This document shows positions 1 through 7,044 of a stretch of 14,476 bases of DNA, piece after piece (the first letter of the stretch is position 1; each line of letters starts with the position of its first letter). Below the pieces are notes generated by a model. That model was not told where the DNA came from. It saw nothing but the letters and a program-made list of their open reading frames with translations, and made no database searches. The position numbers and the translations under genes are program-made. The stretch comes from an uncultured Bacilli bacterium (GTDB taxonomy: Bacteria; Bacillota_I; Bacilli_A; RF39; UBA660), in assembly GCA_934169415.1 (NCBI GenBank), contig CAKPNP010000029.1:1-14476 (forward strand), written 5' to 3'.

Positions 1-44
1 ACATAATAAAATACTTTTTCATACTTACATGTTCTAAATTTCAT
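1..44 (-). CDS. 5' end of an unrecognised minus-strand gene (partial)
   Basis: An ATG at 44-42 follows a strong Shine-Dalgarno sequence, AGGAGGTG, at 56-49 on the minus strand. Fourteen codons (MKFRTCKYEKVFYY) stay open to the window edge. The spacing and the full-length SD make a real start likely, but the fragment is too short to assign a family. It is divergent from rnhC. The 71-nt element at 83-153 lies directly upstream and reads toward it, and a TATATA box at 63-68 sits six bases from the SD. The function is unknown. Confidence 0.5.
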   Translation of the reverse strand, partial: MKFRTCKYEKVFYY

Positions 45-82
45 TTTTCACCTCCTATAAGTTATATACGAAAAAAATCTCT

Positions 83-153
83 AAAATCCTTTTTTTTCGA
101 GAAACTTTTTTAAAAAAGTTTAAAAAAACAGAAAAAATTAACTTTCTGTTATC
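83..153 (-). repeat. 71-nt structured element, left copy
   Basis: Read on the minus strand, the element starts GATAAC. It forms an 8-bp stem (143-150 with 127-134) followed by seven T (128-122, the first two of which lie in the stem). Next comes the 20-bp palindrome AAACTTTTTTAAAAAAGTTT (102-121), and then a conserved tail, GTTTCTC-N-A8-GGATTTT. A second copy lies at 14401-14471 in the opposite orientation. The two align without gaps with about 10 differences, two pairs of which are compensatory in the stem. It lies between the divergent starts of rnhC and the partial gene at 1-44. It could be an attenuator-like leader, a small RNA with its terminator, or a dispersed repeat. The sequence does not decide between these. 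Confidence 0.7.
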
Positions 154-168
154 AATATAATAATTTAA

Positions 169-197
169 TTGTGTATATTTTATTTTAATGATATAAT
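169..197 (+). promoter_or_regulatory. rnhC promoter (extended -10)
   Basis: TTGTGT (169-174), a 17-bp spacer and TATAAT (192-197), with TG at 189-190 forming an extended -10. The expected start is near 204, the first base of the GGTGAT ribosome binding site, so the leader would be only about 10 nt long. Confidence 0.6.
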
Positions 198-213
198 AAC
201 TTTGGTGATTTTA

Positions 214-1140
214 ATGACTATAACTTTAAAAGTTAGTGATAAAACAAAAGAACAAATGATTAAATATTTTGAAGATTTAAAAAGGCCAAATACACCTCCT
301 TATTCAGTATTTCAAGCAATTGATGGAGATTCTGTAGTAACCCTTTATGAATCTGGTAAATGTGTATTCCAAGGCAAGGATGCTGACTTAGCAAGCCAAT
401 TTTGGGTTGAAACAGAAAAAATAAATAGTGGTAAAGCTATAACTACTAATAGTGAAAATAAGAAAAAAGAAGATAAAATTAAAATTGATCCTAAAATATA
501 CAACTCTACTTCAATAGGTTCAGATGAAGTTGGAACAGGTGATTATTTCGGTCCCATTGTAGTAACTGCTACTTATGTAAAAAAAGAAGATATACCTTAT
601 TTAGAAAGCTTGGGTATTAAAGATTCAAAAAAATTAACTGATGAAAAAATATTACAAATAGTTCCAATTATTAAGGATAAAATTAAATATAGTACAGTTA
701 TATTATCAAATAAAGAGTATAATTTAAAATATAAAGATGGATACAATATGAATAAATTAAAAGCCATATTACATAATAAAGTTTTATCTAATTTAAAAAA
801 TGAAGGTCTAAAGTATGATTATATAGTAGTTGACCAATTTGCAGAAAAATATGTATATTTTAGTTATTTAAAAGAATCAAATAATGTTGTTAGAGATATA
901 ACATTCTTAACTAAAGGTGAAGATAAATGTCTAGCAGTTGCATGTGCTTCTATTATTTCAAGATATATATTTATTAAGGAATTTGCTAAAATAGAAAGTG
1001 AAGTAGGATTACTTCCTAAAGGTGCATCTAGCAAAGTAGATGAATGTGCTAAAAAAATAGTAGATAAATACGGATTTGATAAATTAAACGAAATTGCTAA
1101 ATTAAACTTTAAAAATACAGAAAAAATAAAGAATCTTTAA
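214..1140 (+). CDS. rnhC: Ribonuclease HIII
   Basis: RNase HIII cleaves the RNA strand of RNA-DNA hybrids such as R-loops and Okazaki primers. It is the type 2 RNase H typical of Bacillota and acts in the cytoplasm on the chromosome. The 308-aa product has the small N-terminal substrate-binding domain (about residues 1-80), a Lys-rich linker, and the catalytic RNase H fold. The diagnostic motif SDEVGTGDYFGP lies at 103-114 (catalytic D104 and E105), with a further acidic residue in VVDQFA (D207) and the LAVACASIISR helix after it. The start is the ATG at 214, because GGTGAT (204-209) lies four bases upstream. An in-frame TTG at 169 would add 15 residues but lies in the -35 box and has no ribosome binding site. 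The gene converges on murC with a 4-nt overlap of 3' ends. Confidence 0.95.
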   Translation: MTITLKVSDKTKEQMIKYFEDLKRPNTPPYSVFQAIDGDSVVTLYESGKCVFQGKDADLASQFWVETEKINSGKAITTNSENKKKEDKIKIDPKIYNSTSIGSDEVGTGDYFGPIVVTATYVKKEDIPYLESLGIKDSKKLTDEKILQIVPIIKDKIKYSTVILSNKEYNLKYKDGYNMNKLKAILHNKVLSNLKNEGLKYDYIVVDQFAEKYVYFSYLKESNNVVRDITFLTKGEDKCLAVACASIISRYIFIKEFAKIESEVGLLPKGASSKVDECAKKIVDKYGFDKLNEIAKLNFKNTEKIKNL

Positions 1141-1158
1141 TTAGATTCTTTATTTTTT
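1121..1158. terminator. Bidirectional rnhC/murC terminator
   Basis: A perfect 16-bp inverted repeat (1121-1136 with 1143-1158) around a 6-nt TTAATT loop, with six A at one end and six T at the other, so it can act on both strands. It encodes the last codons of both genes. The overlapping stop codons (rnhC TAA 1138-1140, murC TAA 1139-1137) fall in the loop region. Confidence 0.9.
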
Positions 1159-2450
1159 AATAATTCTTCATATTTATTTTGTAAAACATATATGTCTTTA
1201 CTACTCATAAATATCATAACAGCGTTTTTATGTTTCAATAGTTTATCACACATATCTAAATTAATGTATTCACCATTATTTAATTTATCTAATATAACTT
1301 TATAAGTTACATCATCATATCCTATTTCTTCTCTATCAACACCAACATCCATAATATAAGATTTATCCGCTAAATTAAGTGCTTTAGCAAAATCATCTGC
1401 CATCTCTTTAGTACGTGATAAAGTATGTGTTTTAAGAATAGCTACTATTTCTTTATCAGGATATTTTTGACGAGCTGCTTTAATAGTTACTTTAACTTCA
1501 GTTGGATGATGTGCATAATCATCAATTGTTACTATATCTCCTATTACATTTTCTTTAAATCTTCTCTTAGCACCACCAAAAGTTTTTAAATGCTTAGATA
1601 CTTCTTTAGCTTCTAATCTTTCATAGTAACAAACACCTATTACTGCTAATGAATTTAAAAGCATATGTTTACCATATAAAGGTAGGTCAAAATGTCCGTA
1701 GTAATTATCTTCTATAAATACATCAAAACTAGTTCCATCATCTCTAAACTCAACATCTTTAGCAACTATATCATTAGACTCATCTAATCCATAATAAAAT
1801 ATTGGAACATTTACATCAATTAAATGAGTATAAGGATCATCACCACATGCAATAACCATTTTTTCTGCTAATCTAGCATATTCTTGATAAGCACTTATTA
1901 CATCATCTATATCCTTATAATAATCTATATGATCTAATTCAATATTAGTTATTATTGCATAATATGGATGATATGATAAAAAATGTCTTTTATATTCACA
2001 TGCTTCAAGTGCAAAATAAGTATTATCTTTTGTAGCATGACCAGTACCATCACCAATTAAATAATTACATCCTGTAATATTATCTAAAACATGTGATAGC
2101 ATAGCTGTAGTTGTAGTTTTACCATGACAACCAGCTATAGTTATTGTTTTAAACATTTCAGTTAATTTACCAACCATTTCTTGATAAGAGTAAATTTTTA
2201 AATTTAATTCTTTAGCCCTTAACGCTTCAGGATGATTATCTTTAAAAGCATTGCCTAATACAACGATCATTCCCTCTTTTATATTATCAGGATTAAAATC
2301 TAATATTTCAATGTTTTTTTCAAGTAACCCTTTTTCAGTAAAGAAATGATCTGGTTTATCACTACCCATTACTTTATACCCTAGGTCACTAAGTATTTCT
2401 GCTAGTGCACTCATACCAGTACCTTTTATTCCGATGAAATAATATATCAT
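1137..2450 (-). CDS. murC: UDP-N-acetylmuramate--L-alanine ligase
   Basis: MurC adds L-alanine to UDP-N-acetylmuramic acid using ATP, the first amino-acid step of peptidoglycan precursor synthesis in the cytoplasm. The 437-aa product is full length for Bacilli. It has the N-terminal nucleotide-binding motif GIKGTGMSAL (7-16), the ATP P-loop GCHGKTTTT (107-115), TNIELDHID (168-176), FGGAKRRF (291-298) and DDYAHHPTEV (310-319). The P-loop has Cys where Thr or Ala is more common. The start has an AGGAG ribosome binding site eight bases before the ATG. The gene lies 57 nt after obg with no terminator between them, so co-transcription is likely. A weak promoter (TGGACG, 17-bp spacer, TAAAAT at 2474-2469) is possible in the gap. 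An intact murC shows that this organism makes cell wall. Confidence 0.96.
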   Translation of the reverse strand: MIYYFIGIKGTGMSALAEILSDLGYKVMGSDKPDHFFTEKGLLEKNIEILDFNPDNIKEGMIVVLGNAFKDNHPEALRAKELNLKIYSYQEMVGKLTEMFKTITIAGCHGKTTTTAMLSHVLDNITGCNYLIGDGTGHATKDNTYFALEACEYKRHFLSYHPYYAIITNIELDHIDYYKDIDDVISAYQEYARLAEKMVIACGDDPYTHLIDVNVPIFYYGLDESNDIVAKDVEFRDDGTSFDVFIEDNYYGHFDLPLYGKHMLLNSLAVIGVCYYERLEAKEVSKHLKTFGGAKRRFKENVIGDIVTIDDYAHHPTEVKVTIKAARQKYPDKEIVAILKTHTLSRTKEMADDFAKALNLADKSYIMDVGVDREEIGYDDVTYKVILDKLNNGEYINLDMCDKLLKHKNAVMIFMSSKDIYVLQNKYEELLKNKESN

Positions 2451-2507
2451 ATTATCACTCCTATTATCATTTTACTCTAATTTGTGTAAAACGTCCATAT
2501 ATTTTTA

Positions 2508-3776
2508 TTATTCTTCATAATCAAATTCAAAATCTAATATTCTAACTGTGTCACCTGTCTTAGCGCCCATTTTTCTTAATTCATCATCAACACCATATTT
2601 TCTTAATTTATTGGCAAATCTATTAGCGGCATCCATAGTATTAAATCTTGTCATTTTAAGTAATTTTTCTACTTTTTCACCTTTAATTATCCATGTATTA
2701 CCATCTTTTACTATAGTGAATGGTTTTTCCTCTTTGAATTTATATAAAACATGACTTTCAAATTTTTCTTCTTCATATAATGGGGTCTTTTCTATTTTGT
2801 CTAATTTATCAGCTAAAGCTTCAATTACATCATCTAAACCTTCATTAGTTATCGCCTTAACAGGATATATATCTAAATTAACTTTCTTTTTAAATTCCTC
2901 TAAGTTTTTCATAGAATCTGGCATATCCATTTTATTAGCAATTATAATTTGTGGTTTTTCTAATATTTTTGGATTAAAATTTTCTAATTCTTTATTTATT
3001 ATTAAATAATCCTCATATGGATTTCTTCCCTCAGTAGATCCCATATCTATAACATGAGCAATAACTCTTGTTCTTTCTATATGACGTAAAAACTGATCAC
3101 CTAAACCACTACCTAAACTAGCACCTTCTATAAGTCCTGGCAAATCAGCAACTACAAAAGATGATTTTTTTGATTTAACAACACCTAAATTAGGTTTTAA
3201 AGTAGTAAAATGATAAGCAGCTATTTTAGGTTTTGCAGCTGATATCTTTGATATAATTGTAGATTTACCAACACTAGGTAACCCAACAAGACCAACATCA
3301 GCTAATAACTTTAATTCTACCTTTACACTTCTTTCTTCACCAGGTTCACCATTTTCTGCATAATTAGGAGCCGGATTAGCTCTTGTTGCAAGAGCTATAT
3401 TACCTCTTCCTCCTCTTCCTCCTTGTACAACAACTACTCTATCATCTTTTTTAGTTAAATCTGCTATTACAAAATTTGTATCAATATCTGTAATTACTGT
3501 ACCTAATGGAACCTTTACTATAATATCAGGAGCAGATGCACCATGCATACCTTTTCCTAGTCCATTTTCTCCTTTTTTACCTTTAATTTGTTTTTGATAT
3601 CTTAAATCTATTAATGTATTTAATCCTTCATCTACCTCAAATATAATACTTGAGCCTTTTCCACCATTTCCACCATATGGTCCACCCATTTCAATATATT
3701 TTTCTCTTCTAAAAGCAAGACATCCATCTCCACCAGTTCCTGCTATTAAATCTAGTTTTACCTCATCTATAAACAT
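2508..3776 (-). CDS. obg: GTPase Obg (CgtA family)
   Basis: Obg is an essential GTPase that binds the 50S subunit late in assembly and links ribosome status to stress and growth control. The 422-aa product has all three family domains: the Gly-rich Obg fold (1-157, with GGxGGxG runs near 31-40 and 119-125), the G domain (P-loop GLPSVGKST 165-173, switch DLPG 211-214, NKMD 281-284), and the C-terminal OCT domain (about 340-422). Nothing is missing. The start ATG follows GGTGAT (3785-3780) with a 3-nt gap, and TATAAT (3797-3792) lies six bases before that. The gene is separated from rpmA by the Hpt-receiver gene and its terminator, so it needs its own promoter or readthrough. murC follows it. 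Confidence 0.97.
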   Translation of the reverse strand: MFIDEVKLDLIAGTGGDGCLAFRREKYIEMGGPYGGNGGKGSSIIFEVDEGLNTLIDLRYQKQIKGKKGENGLGKGMHGASAPDIIVKVPLGTVITDIDTNFVIADLTKKDDRVVVVQGGRGGRGNIALATRANPAPNYAENGEPGEERSVKVELKLLADVGLVGLPSVGKSTIISKISAAKPKIAAYHFTTLKPNLGVVKSKKSSFVVADLPGLIEGASLGSGLGDQFLRHIERTRVIAHVIDMGSTEGRNPYEDYLIINKELENFNPKILEKPQIIIANKMDMPDSMKNLEEFKKKVNLDIYPVKAITNEGLDDVIEALADKLDKIEKTPLYEEEKFESHVLYKFKEEKPFTIVKDGNTWIIKGEKVEKLLKMTRFNTMDAANRFANKLRKYGVDDELRKMGAKTGDTVRILDFEFDYEE

Positions 3777-3791
3777 AATATCACCTATTTA

Positions 3792-3797
3792 ATTATA
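3792..3797 (-). promoter_or_regulatory. obg -10 box, short-leader cassette
   Basis: TATAAT, six bases, GGTGAT, three bases, ATG. No convincing -35 is visible. The expected -35 region coincides with the terminator stem of the upstream gene. The identical spacing to the cassette before the Hpt-receiver gene supports it. Confidence 0.45.
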
Positions 3798-3811
3798 CCT
3801 TAAATATAAAG

Positions 3812-3838
3812 AAAAAAATAGTATTAATAACTATTTTT
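3812..3838 (-). terminator. Terminator of the Hpt-receiver gene
   Basis: A 9-bp perfect stem (3830-3838 with 3814-3822) around a 7-nt loop, followed on the minus strand by a run of seven T (3818-3812). The upper arm contains part of the gene's stop codon (3839-3837). Confidence 0.8.
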
Positions 3839-4586
3839 AATTAAATTTATGTACTGATTTCATTTTATCAACTATAGCTTTTATATCAGATTCATTAAAT
3901 GGTTTAGATACCATATCAATTATTGGATAATTAAAAGCTTTAGATATAGAATCTTTAGTATCATCTCCAGTTAATAAAGCTACTGGAATAGTTTTAAATA
4001 AATTATTTTGTTTAAAATATTCTAACACTTCAAATCCATTACACTCTGGCATATTTAAATCAAGTAACATCATATCTACTTTCATTTTATTAACTGTATT
4101 AATAGCATCATTACCATTTTCCGCTGTTAAAACTTCATATTCATCTTTAAATATTTTTTTTACAAAATTTCTTATTATACTAGAATCATCTACAACTAAA
4201 ATTGAAGATTTATTTTCTTTTTTCAGTGGGACACCAATATATTGTTTACATGCAAATAAAACCCTATTAAACTCATCAATAAGCATATTAAAATTGGCAT
4301 TAATATAATCAGTATTACCTTGAACTGAAGCTAGTTCGTGTTGAGTTAATATAGCACTTAGGCGCACAAAACCTAGGTATTTAGCACTGCTCATCAATGA
4401 ATGAACTAAAATGCCATAACCTTTAATATCATTTGCTTGTTTATATCTTATAATATTTCTTAAATTTTCATCACTTTCATTTATAAAAGTTTGAATTGTA
4501 TCTCTATATAAATTAATATCTCCTAATATTTGTAAAGCACTATCCGCATCTATTCCTTGCGTCTTTAATATATTTATATCATTCAT
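3837..4586 (-). CDS. Hpt-receiver phosphorelay protein in the spo0B slot
   Basis: A 249-aa cytoplasmic protein with two signalling domains. The N-terminal part (about 10-118) is helical and carries HSLMSSAKYLG (62-72). This resembles the histidine phosphotransfer motif HxLKGxSxxLG, with H62 as the likely phosphorylated residue but Met-Ser in place of Lys-Gly. The C-terminal part (about 127-246) is a complete receiver domain: acidic D133 and D134, phospho-acceptor D176 in LLDLNMP, T206 and K228. There is no DNA-binding or enzymatic output domain and no membrane segment. It lies between rpmA and obg, where Bacillus carries spo0B, but it is single-gene, with its own promoter and terminators on both sides. 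A role as an intermediate in a multi-step phosphorelay is inferred. Its kinase and target are not in the window. Confidence 0.85.
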   Translation of the reverse strand: MNDINILKTQGIDADSALQILGDINLYRDTIQTFINESDENLRNIIRYKQANDIKGYGILVHSLMSSAKYLGFVRLSAILTQHELASVQGNTDYINANFNMLIDEFNRVLFACKQYIGVPLKKENKSSILVVDDSSIIRNFVKKIFKDEYEVLTAENGNDAINTVNKMKVDMMLLDLNMPECNGFEVLEYFKQNNLFKTIPVALLTGDDTKDSISKAFNYPIIDMVSKPFNESDIKAIVDKMKSVHKFN

Positions 4587-4601
4587 AGTATCACCACTTT
4601 A

Positions 4602-4629
4602 ATTATAACACAAATAATTAAAAATACAA
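4602..4629 (-). promoter_or_regulatory. Promoter of the Hpt-receiver gene
   Basis: TATAAT (4607-4602) with an upstream TG (extended -10) and a weak TTGTAT at 4629-4624 (16-bp spacer). Six bases separate TATAAT from GGTGAT (4595-4590), which is three bases before the ATG. The predicted leader is about 10 nt. Confidence 0.55.
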
Positions 4630-4650
4630 GAATTATCGAATTTTAGATAC

Positions 4651-4675
4651 AATAAAAACAGTACTAAAAAGTACC
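4651..4675 (-). terminator. Terminator after rpmA
   Basis: On the minus strand a 6-bp stem, GGTACT/AGTACT (one G-U pair), with a TTTT loop (4675-4660) is followed by GTTTTTATT. It begins 11 nt past the rpmA stop codon and closes the rplU-prp-rpmA operon. Confidence 0.7.
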
Positions 4676-4685
4676 ATTTTAAAAA

Positions 4686-4979
4686 TTATATTCTTTCTTC
4701 GTATACACTAACTTGTTTTTTATCTTTTCCGACTCTTTCAAATTTAACATATCCGTCTATTTTAGCATAAACAGTATCATCAGAACCAATTCCAACATTA
4801 TTTCCTGGATAAACTTTAGTTCCTCTTTGACGGTAAAGAATTGAACCACCTGTTACAAACTCACCATCTCCAGCTTTAGCTCCAAGACGTTTAGATATTG
4901 AATCACGTCCGTTTTTAGTAGAACCTTGTCCTTTTTTGTGAGCGAATAATTGTATATCTAATTGCATCAACTTTAACAC
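4686..4979 (-). CDS. rpmA: 50S ribosomal protein L27 with a Prp-cleaved N-terminus
   Basis: L27 is a large-subunit protein whose N-terminal tail reaches the peptidyl-transferase centre. The 97-aa product matches the family along its length ([39 protein letters not shown]). It carries the Bacillota extension ending LDIQLFA before HKKG, the form removed after Ala by the protease Prp encoded just upstream. The start chosen is GTG at 4979, eight bases after GGAGG (4992-4988). It gives an N-terminus beginning MLKL, like staphylococcal L27. An ATG at 4967 is possible but is farther from the SD, and a GTG at 4988 overlaps the SD. The start is 3 nt past the prp stop, so the SD lies inside prp. Confidence 0.96.
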   Translation of the reverse strand: MLKLMQLDIQLFAHKKGQGSTKNGRDSISKRLGAKAGDGEFVTGGSILYRQRGTKVYPGNNVGIGSDDTVYAKIDGYVKFERVGKDKKQVSVYEERI

Positions 4980-4981
4980 AA

Positions 4982-5278
4982 TTAACACCTCCTTATTTCT
5001 ATATATTTAGGATATTGATTTTTTAAATCTTCTAATAAATCAACTAAATTTTCTAATAATTTCAAAGTTGTATCAGTATGTTTTAAAACACTAATACAAA
5101 CACCATCATTTACTTCATACTTGATAGAATCACTATCTAATCTAACTATTGCATTAATAGTAGTTGTAACAATAGAAGATACAGATGCACATACAATATC
5201 TTTTCCATATTCATCATAATTAGCATGACCAGATATTTTGATACTATCAAATGACTTTGAAACAATAACTTTAATCAT
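4982..5278 (-). CDS. prp: Ribosomal-processing cysteine protease Prp (YsxB family)
   Basis: Prp removes the N-terminal extension of L27 and is essential where L27 carries it. The 98-aa product has the two family motifs: GHA (catalytic H18) and DIVCASVS (catalytic C30). Their 12-residue spacing equals that of H22 and C34 in Staphylococcus aureus Prp. The start ATG overlaps the rplU stop codon by one base (TAATG) with only a weak AAAGAAA upstream, so translation is probably coupled to rplU. It lies between rplU and its substrate gene rpmA, the conserved Bacillota order. Confidence 0.93.
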   Translation of the reverse strand: MIKVIVSKSFDSIKISGHANYDEYGKDIVCASVSSIVTTTINAIVRLDSDSIKYEVNDGVCISVLKHTDTTLKLLENLVDLLEDLKNQYPKYIEIRRC

Positions 5279-5577
5279 TATTTTTCTTTAATAGTTTTGA
5301 TTTCAATTTTAGTATATGGTTGACGGTGTCCTTGAGTTCTGTGGTAATTTTTCTTTTGGTTGTATTTAAATACTTTTATTTTTTTGTTTTTACCATGTTT
5401 TAAAACTTCACCAGTAACTTCAACATTAGTTAAATATGGTTTACCAACAACACCATTACTCATTAATACGTTAAATTTTACTTTAGAACCAACTTCATTA
5501 TCTAATTTTTCAACATAGATAACTGATCCTTCTTCTACATAGTATTGTTTTCCACCAGTTTCAATAACAGCTTTCAT
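5278..5577 (-). CDS. rplU: 50S ribosomal protein L21
   Basis: L21 binds 23S rRNA in the large subunit. The 99-aa product is near the usual length (about 102 aa) with the conserved start MKAVIETGGKQYYVEEGS and the C-terminal signature KNYHRTQGHRQPYTKIEI. The start has a full canonical ribosome binding site (AAAGGAGG) six to seven bases before the ATG, unlike the GGTGAT sites of most neighbours. It is first in the rplU-prp-rpmA operon and is preceded by the strongest promoter in the window and a structured leader, consistent with autogenous control. Confidence 0.97.
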   Translation of the reverse strand: MKAVIETGGKQYYVEEGSVIYVEKLDNEVGSKVKFNVLMSNGVVGKPYLTNVEVTGEVLKHGKNKKIKVFKYNQKKNYHRTQGHRQPYTKIEIKTIKEK

Positions 5578-5665
5578 AATTAACCTCCTTTATAAACTAA
5601 GACTCGCCATTAAGGTAATTAATTTTAAACCTTTTCTGTGCGGTTGTAGAGAGGTCTCTACACAG
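5578..5665 (-). ncRNA. L21 leader (ribosomal-protein autoregulatory leader)
   Basis: The predicted mRNA leader between the promoter and rplU is about 88 nt. It starts with a nested hairpin. The outer pairs are CTGTG/CACAG (5665-5661 with 5640-5636). The inner stem is GTAGAG/CTCTAC with an ACCT loop (5661-5646). The 3' bulge is AACCG. A second weaker stem, AAGGT/ACCTT, lies further down (about 5634-5611). The position upstream of rplU fits the L21 leader family known from low-GC Gram-positives. The family match is judged by context and shape, not by a covariance search. Confidence 0.65.
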
Positions 5666-5671
5666 TTATTA

Positions 5672-5700
5672 ATTTTACCATAAAAAACCTTGTATGTCAA
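5672..5700 (-). promoter_or_regulatory. rplU operon promoter
   Basis: Consensus TTGACA (5700-5695), an exact 17-bp spacer and TAAAAT (5677-5672), with TG one base upstream of the -10. Transcription would start near 5665, at the foot of the leader hairpin. Confidence 0.88.
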
Positions 5701-5750
5701 ATGATTTCAGTAATTTTCACAACAAGAATAAAGCAATAATTTAATATCTA

Positions 5751-6476
5751 CTACATATTTTTAAACATATCAGATATAATTTCATTTTCTTTATAATATT
5801 TATTATTTTTTTTAATTAAATGATTAGTTTGTTTATACATATTATTTATATTTTTAATTATTTTTCTCTTTTTATAAACATCATTATATAAATATTTTTC
5901 TAGAAAAAACTTATTCATATAATAATTATGCTTATACATATCAATAATAACTTCTTTAATTATAAAAAATATTATTAATAAAAATACCAAACTATTTTCA
6001 TAAAAAATTAAACTTATACTTATTAAAATAGATATTATAAGTGTAAGTACATGACTATAACTAAAACATATAAATTTATTTAAAAATATATTTAATATTT
6101 TAGAGCCATCTAAAGGAAAAATAGGAAGTAAATTAAAAAATAATATAATTTTATTATAATTATAAAATAAAGTATTTTCTTTAAAAATAATCATAAATAT
6201 TATTTGAAAAATAGGCCCCATTATTGCAATAATGAATTCTTCTAATAGGCTTTTATCAATTCTTTCATTAAATATTGTAATACCACCAAAAGGTAAAATA
6301 ATTACTTTTTCTATATTCCATTTAAATATTAAAGCAGAAGTTATATGACCCAATTCGTGTATTAAAATAATAGAAGTAAATATAATAAAATTTTTAAAAA
6401 AACCAGTTATAAAACAAATTAAACCAGTTATATAAAATAAAATATGTATTTTAAATATATTCTTTGTAACTTGCAT
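5751..6476 (-). CDS. spoIVFB: SpoIVFB-like M50 intramembrane metalloprotease
   Basis: A site-2-type zinc protease that cleaves membrane-tethered substrates. In Bacillus, SpoIVFB activates pro-sigma-K in the mother cell. With the start at 6476 the product is 241 aa with about six hydrophobic segments. It has the zinc motif HELGH (40-44, catalytic E41), PFGG near 62-65, and NLLPIFPLDG (115-124) supplying the third ligand, D123. The start is uncertain: an ATG at 6485 adds three residues, but GGTGA precedes the 6476 ATG. It overlaps the spoIVFA-like gene by 26 nt, indicating coupling. It is shorter than the Bacillus protein (288 aa): the cytoplasmic tail is only about 50 Lys/Asn-rich residues, so a full CBS domain seems missing. 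The substrate here is unknown. Confidence 0.85.
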   Translation of the reverse strand: MQVTKNIFKIHILFYITGLICFITGFFKNFIIFTSIILIHELGHITSALIFKWNIEKVIILPFGGITIFNERIDKSLLEEFIIAIMGPIFQIIFMIIFKENTLFYNYNKIILFFNLLPIFPLDGSKILNIFLNKFICFSYSHVLTLIISILISISLIFYENSLVFLLIIFFIIKEVIIDMYKHNYYMNKFFLEKYLYNDVYKKRKIIKNINNMYKQTNHLIKKNNKYYKENEIISDMFKNM

Positions 6477-6975
6477 ATTCACCATTTTTTATAAATACTA
6501 AATATAAATTACTATCAACATTTCCTATTAAATCCCCATTTAATACATAATCATACATCTTAACATTCACATTAGATAAATTACTATACCAAATAGTAAC
6601 ATCACTAGACTCAACTATTACAGTAGAGCCATAACCATCTTTTTCACCTATAAAAACTACTATACCCTCTTTTATATTATTTACTATATTGTTATTAAGT
6701 CCTAAACTATATCCATCTTTATATATACTTATATCTTTATAATTTATTTTTTCATTAAAAACAGCATTAGTATTATCTAATTTATCTAAAAATGGTAAAG
6801 TTGAACCAAAATGTGATTTATATAATTCATTTATATAAGAGAAAGATAAATTAGTATTATATACCTTATCATAAAATAAATTTTTAAAATTACTATTACT
6901 TTTTATCAAAATAAGAACTATTAAAGTAATTATAATACAGATAATAAATTTTATAAATGAACTTTTTTTAATCAT
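6451..6975 (-). CDS. spoIVFA: SpoIVFA-like membrane protein with degenerate LytM domain
   Basis: A 174-aa protein with one N-terminal transmembrane segment (about 8-26) and an extracytoplasmic region ending in a small M23/LytM-like beta domain (about 104-166: GIVVFIGEKDGYG, WYSNLS, GDLIGNVDSNLYLVF). The histidines that bind zinc in active M23 peptidases are absent: Ser replaces His in the YxHL position, and there is no HxH. It is therefore probably non-catalytic. In Bacillus SpoIVFA anchors and restrains SpoIVFB; this one is shorter than the 264-aa protein. The assignment rests on domain layout and on position just upstream of, and overlapping, the spoIVFB-like gene, before rplU as in Bacillus. 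The start chosen is the second of two adjacent ATGs, three bases after GGTGAT (6984-6979), matching its neighbours. Confidence 0.72.
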   Translation of the reverse strand: MIKKSSFIKFIICIIITLIVLILIKSNSNFKNLFYDKVYNTNLSFSYINELYKSHFGSTLPFLDKLDNTNAVFNEKINYKDISIYKDGYSLGLNNNIVNNIKEGIVVFIGEKDGYGSTVIVESSDVTIWYSNLSNVNVKMYDYVLNGDLIGNVDSNLYLVFIKNGEYASYKEYI

Positions 6976-6989
6976 CATATCACCAATTA

Positions 6990-6995
6990 ATTATA
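6990..6995 (-). promoter_or_regulatory. spoIVFA-like -10 box, short-leader cassette
   Basis: TATAAT, five bases, GGTGAT, three bases, ATG. It lies just past the terminator of the upstream large gene, so a promoter is expected here. No good -35 is visible at 17 bp (TTGTGC at 19 bp). Confidence 0.45.
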
Positions 6996-7010
6996 TTAAT
7001 TAAATATTAA

Positions 7011-7044
7011 AAAAGCACAAAAAAGACAGAATTTAATCTGTCTT
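7011..7044 (-). terminator. Terminator of the 1139-aa protein gene
   Basis: An 8-bp stem, AAGACAGA/TCTGTCTT (7044-7037 with 7030-7023), with a 6-nt loop, followed by TTTT, GTGC and TTTTTT. The first arm includes two bases of the stop codon (7045-7043). Confidence 0.85.

Noticed and set aside
20..32. Lipobox reading of LFYVC (residues 22-26) in the 1139-aa protein
   Set aside because: The residue before Cys is Val and is preceded by Tyr, which does not fit the Ala/Gly/Ser rule, so an ordinary signal peptide is more likely. The numbers in this entry refer to the protein.
2469..2500. TTTTAC/GTAAAA inverted repeat between obg and murC as a terminator
   Set aside because: It has a 10-nt loop, an all-A/T stem except one pair, and no T run after it. 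It more likely overlaps a weak murC promoter.
2548..3009. Plus-strand ORFs of 68 and 70 codons within obg
   Set aside because: They are antisense shadows of the conserved G and OCT domains, with no ribosome binding site.
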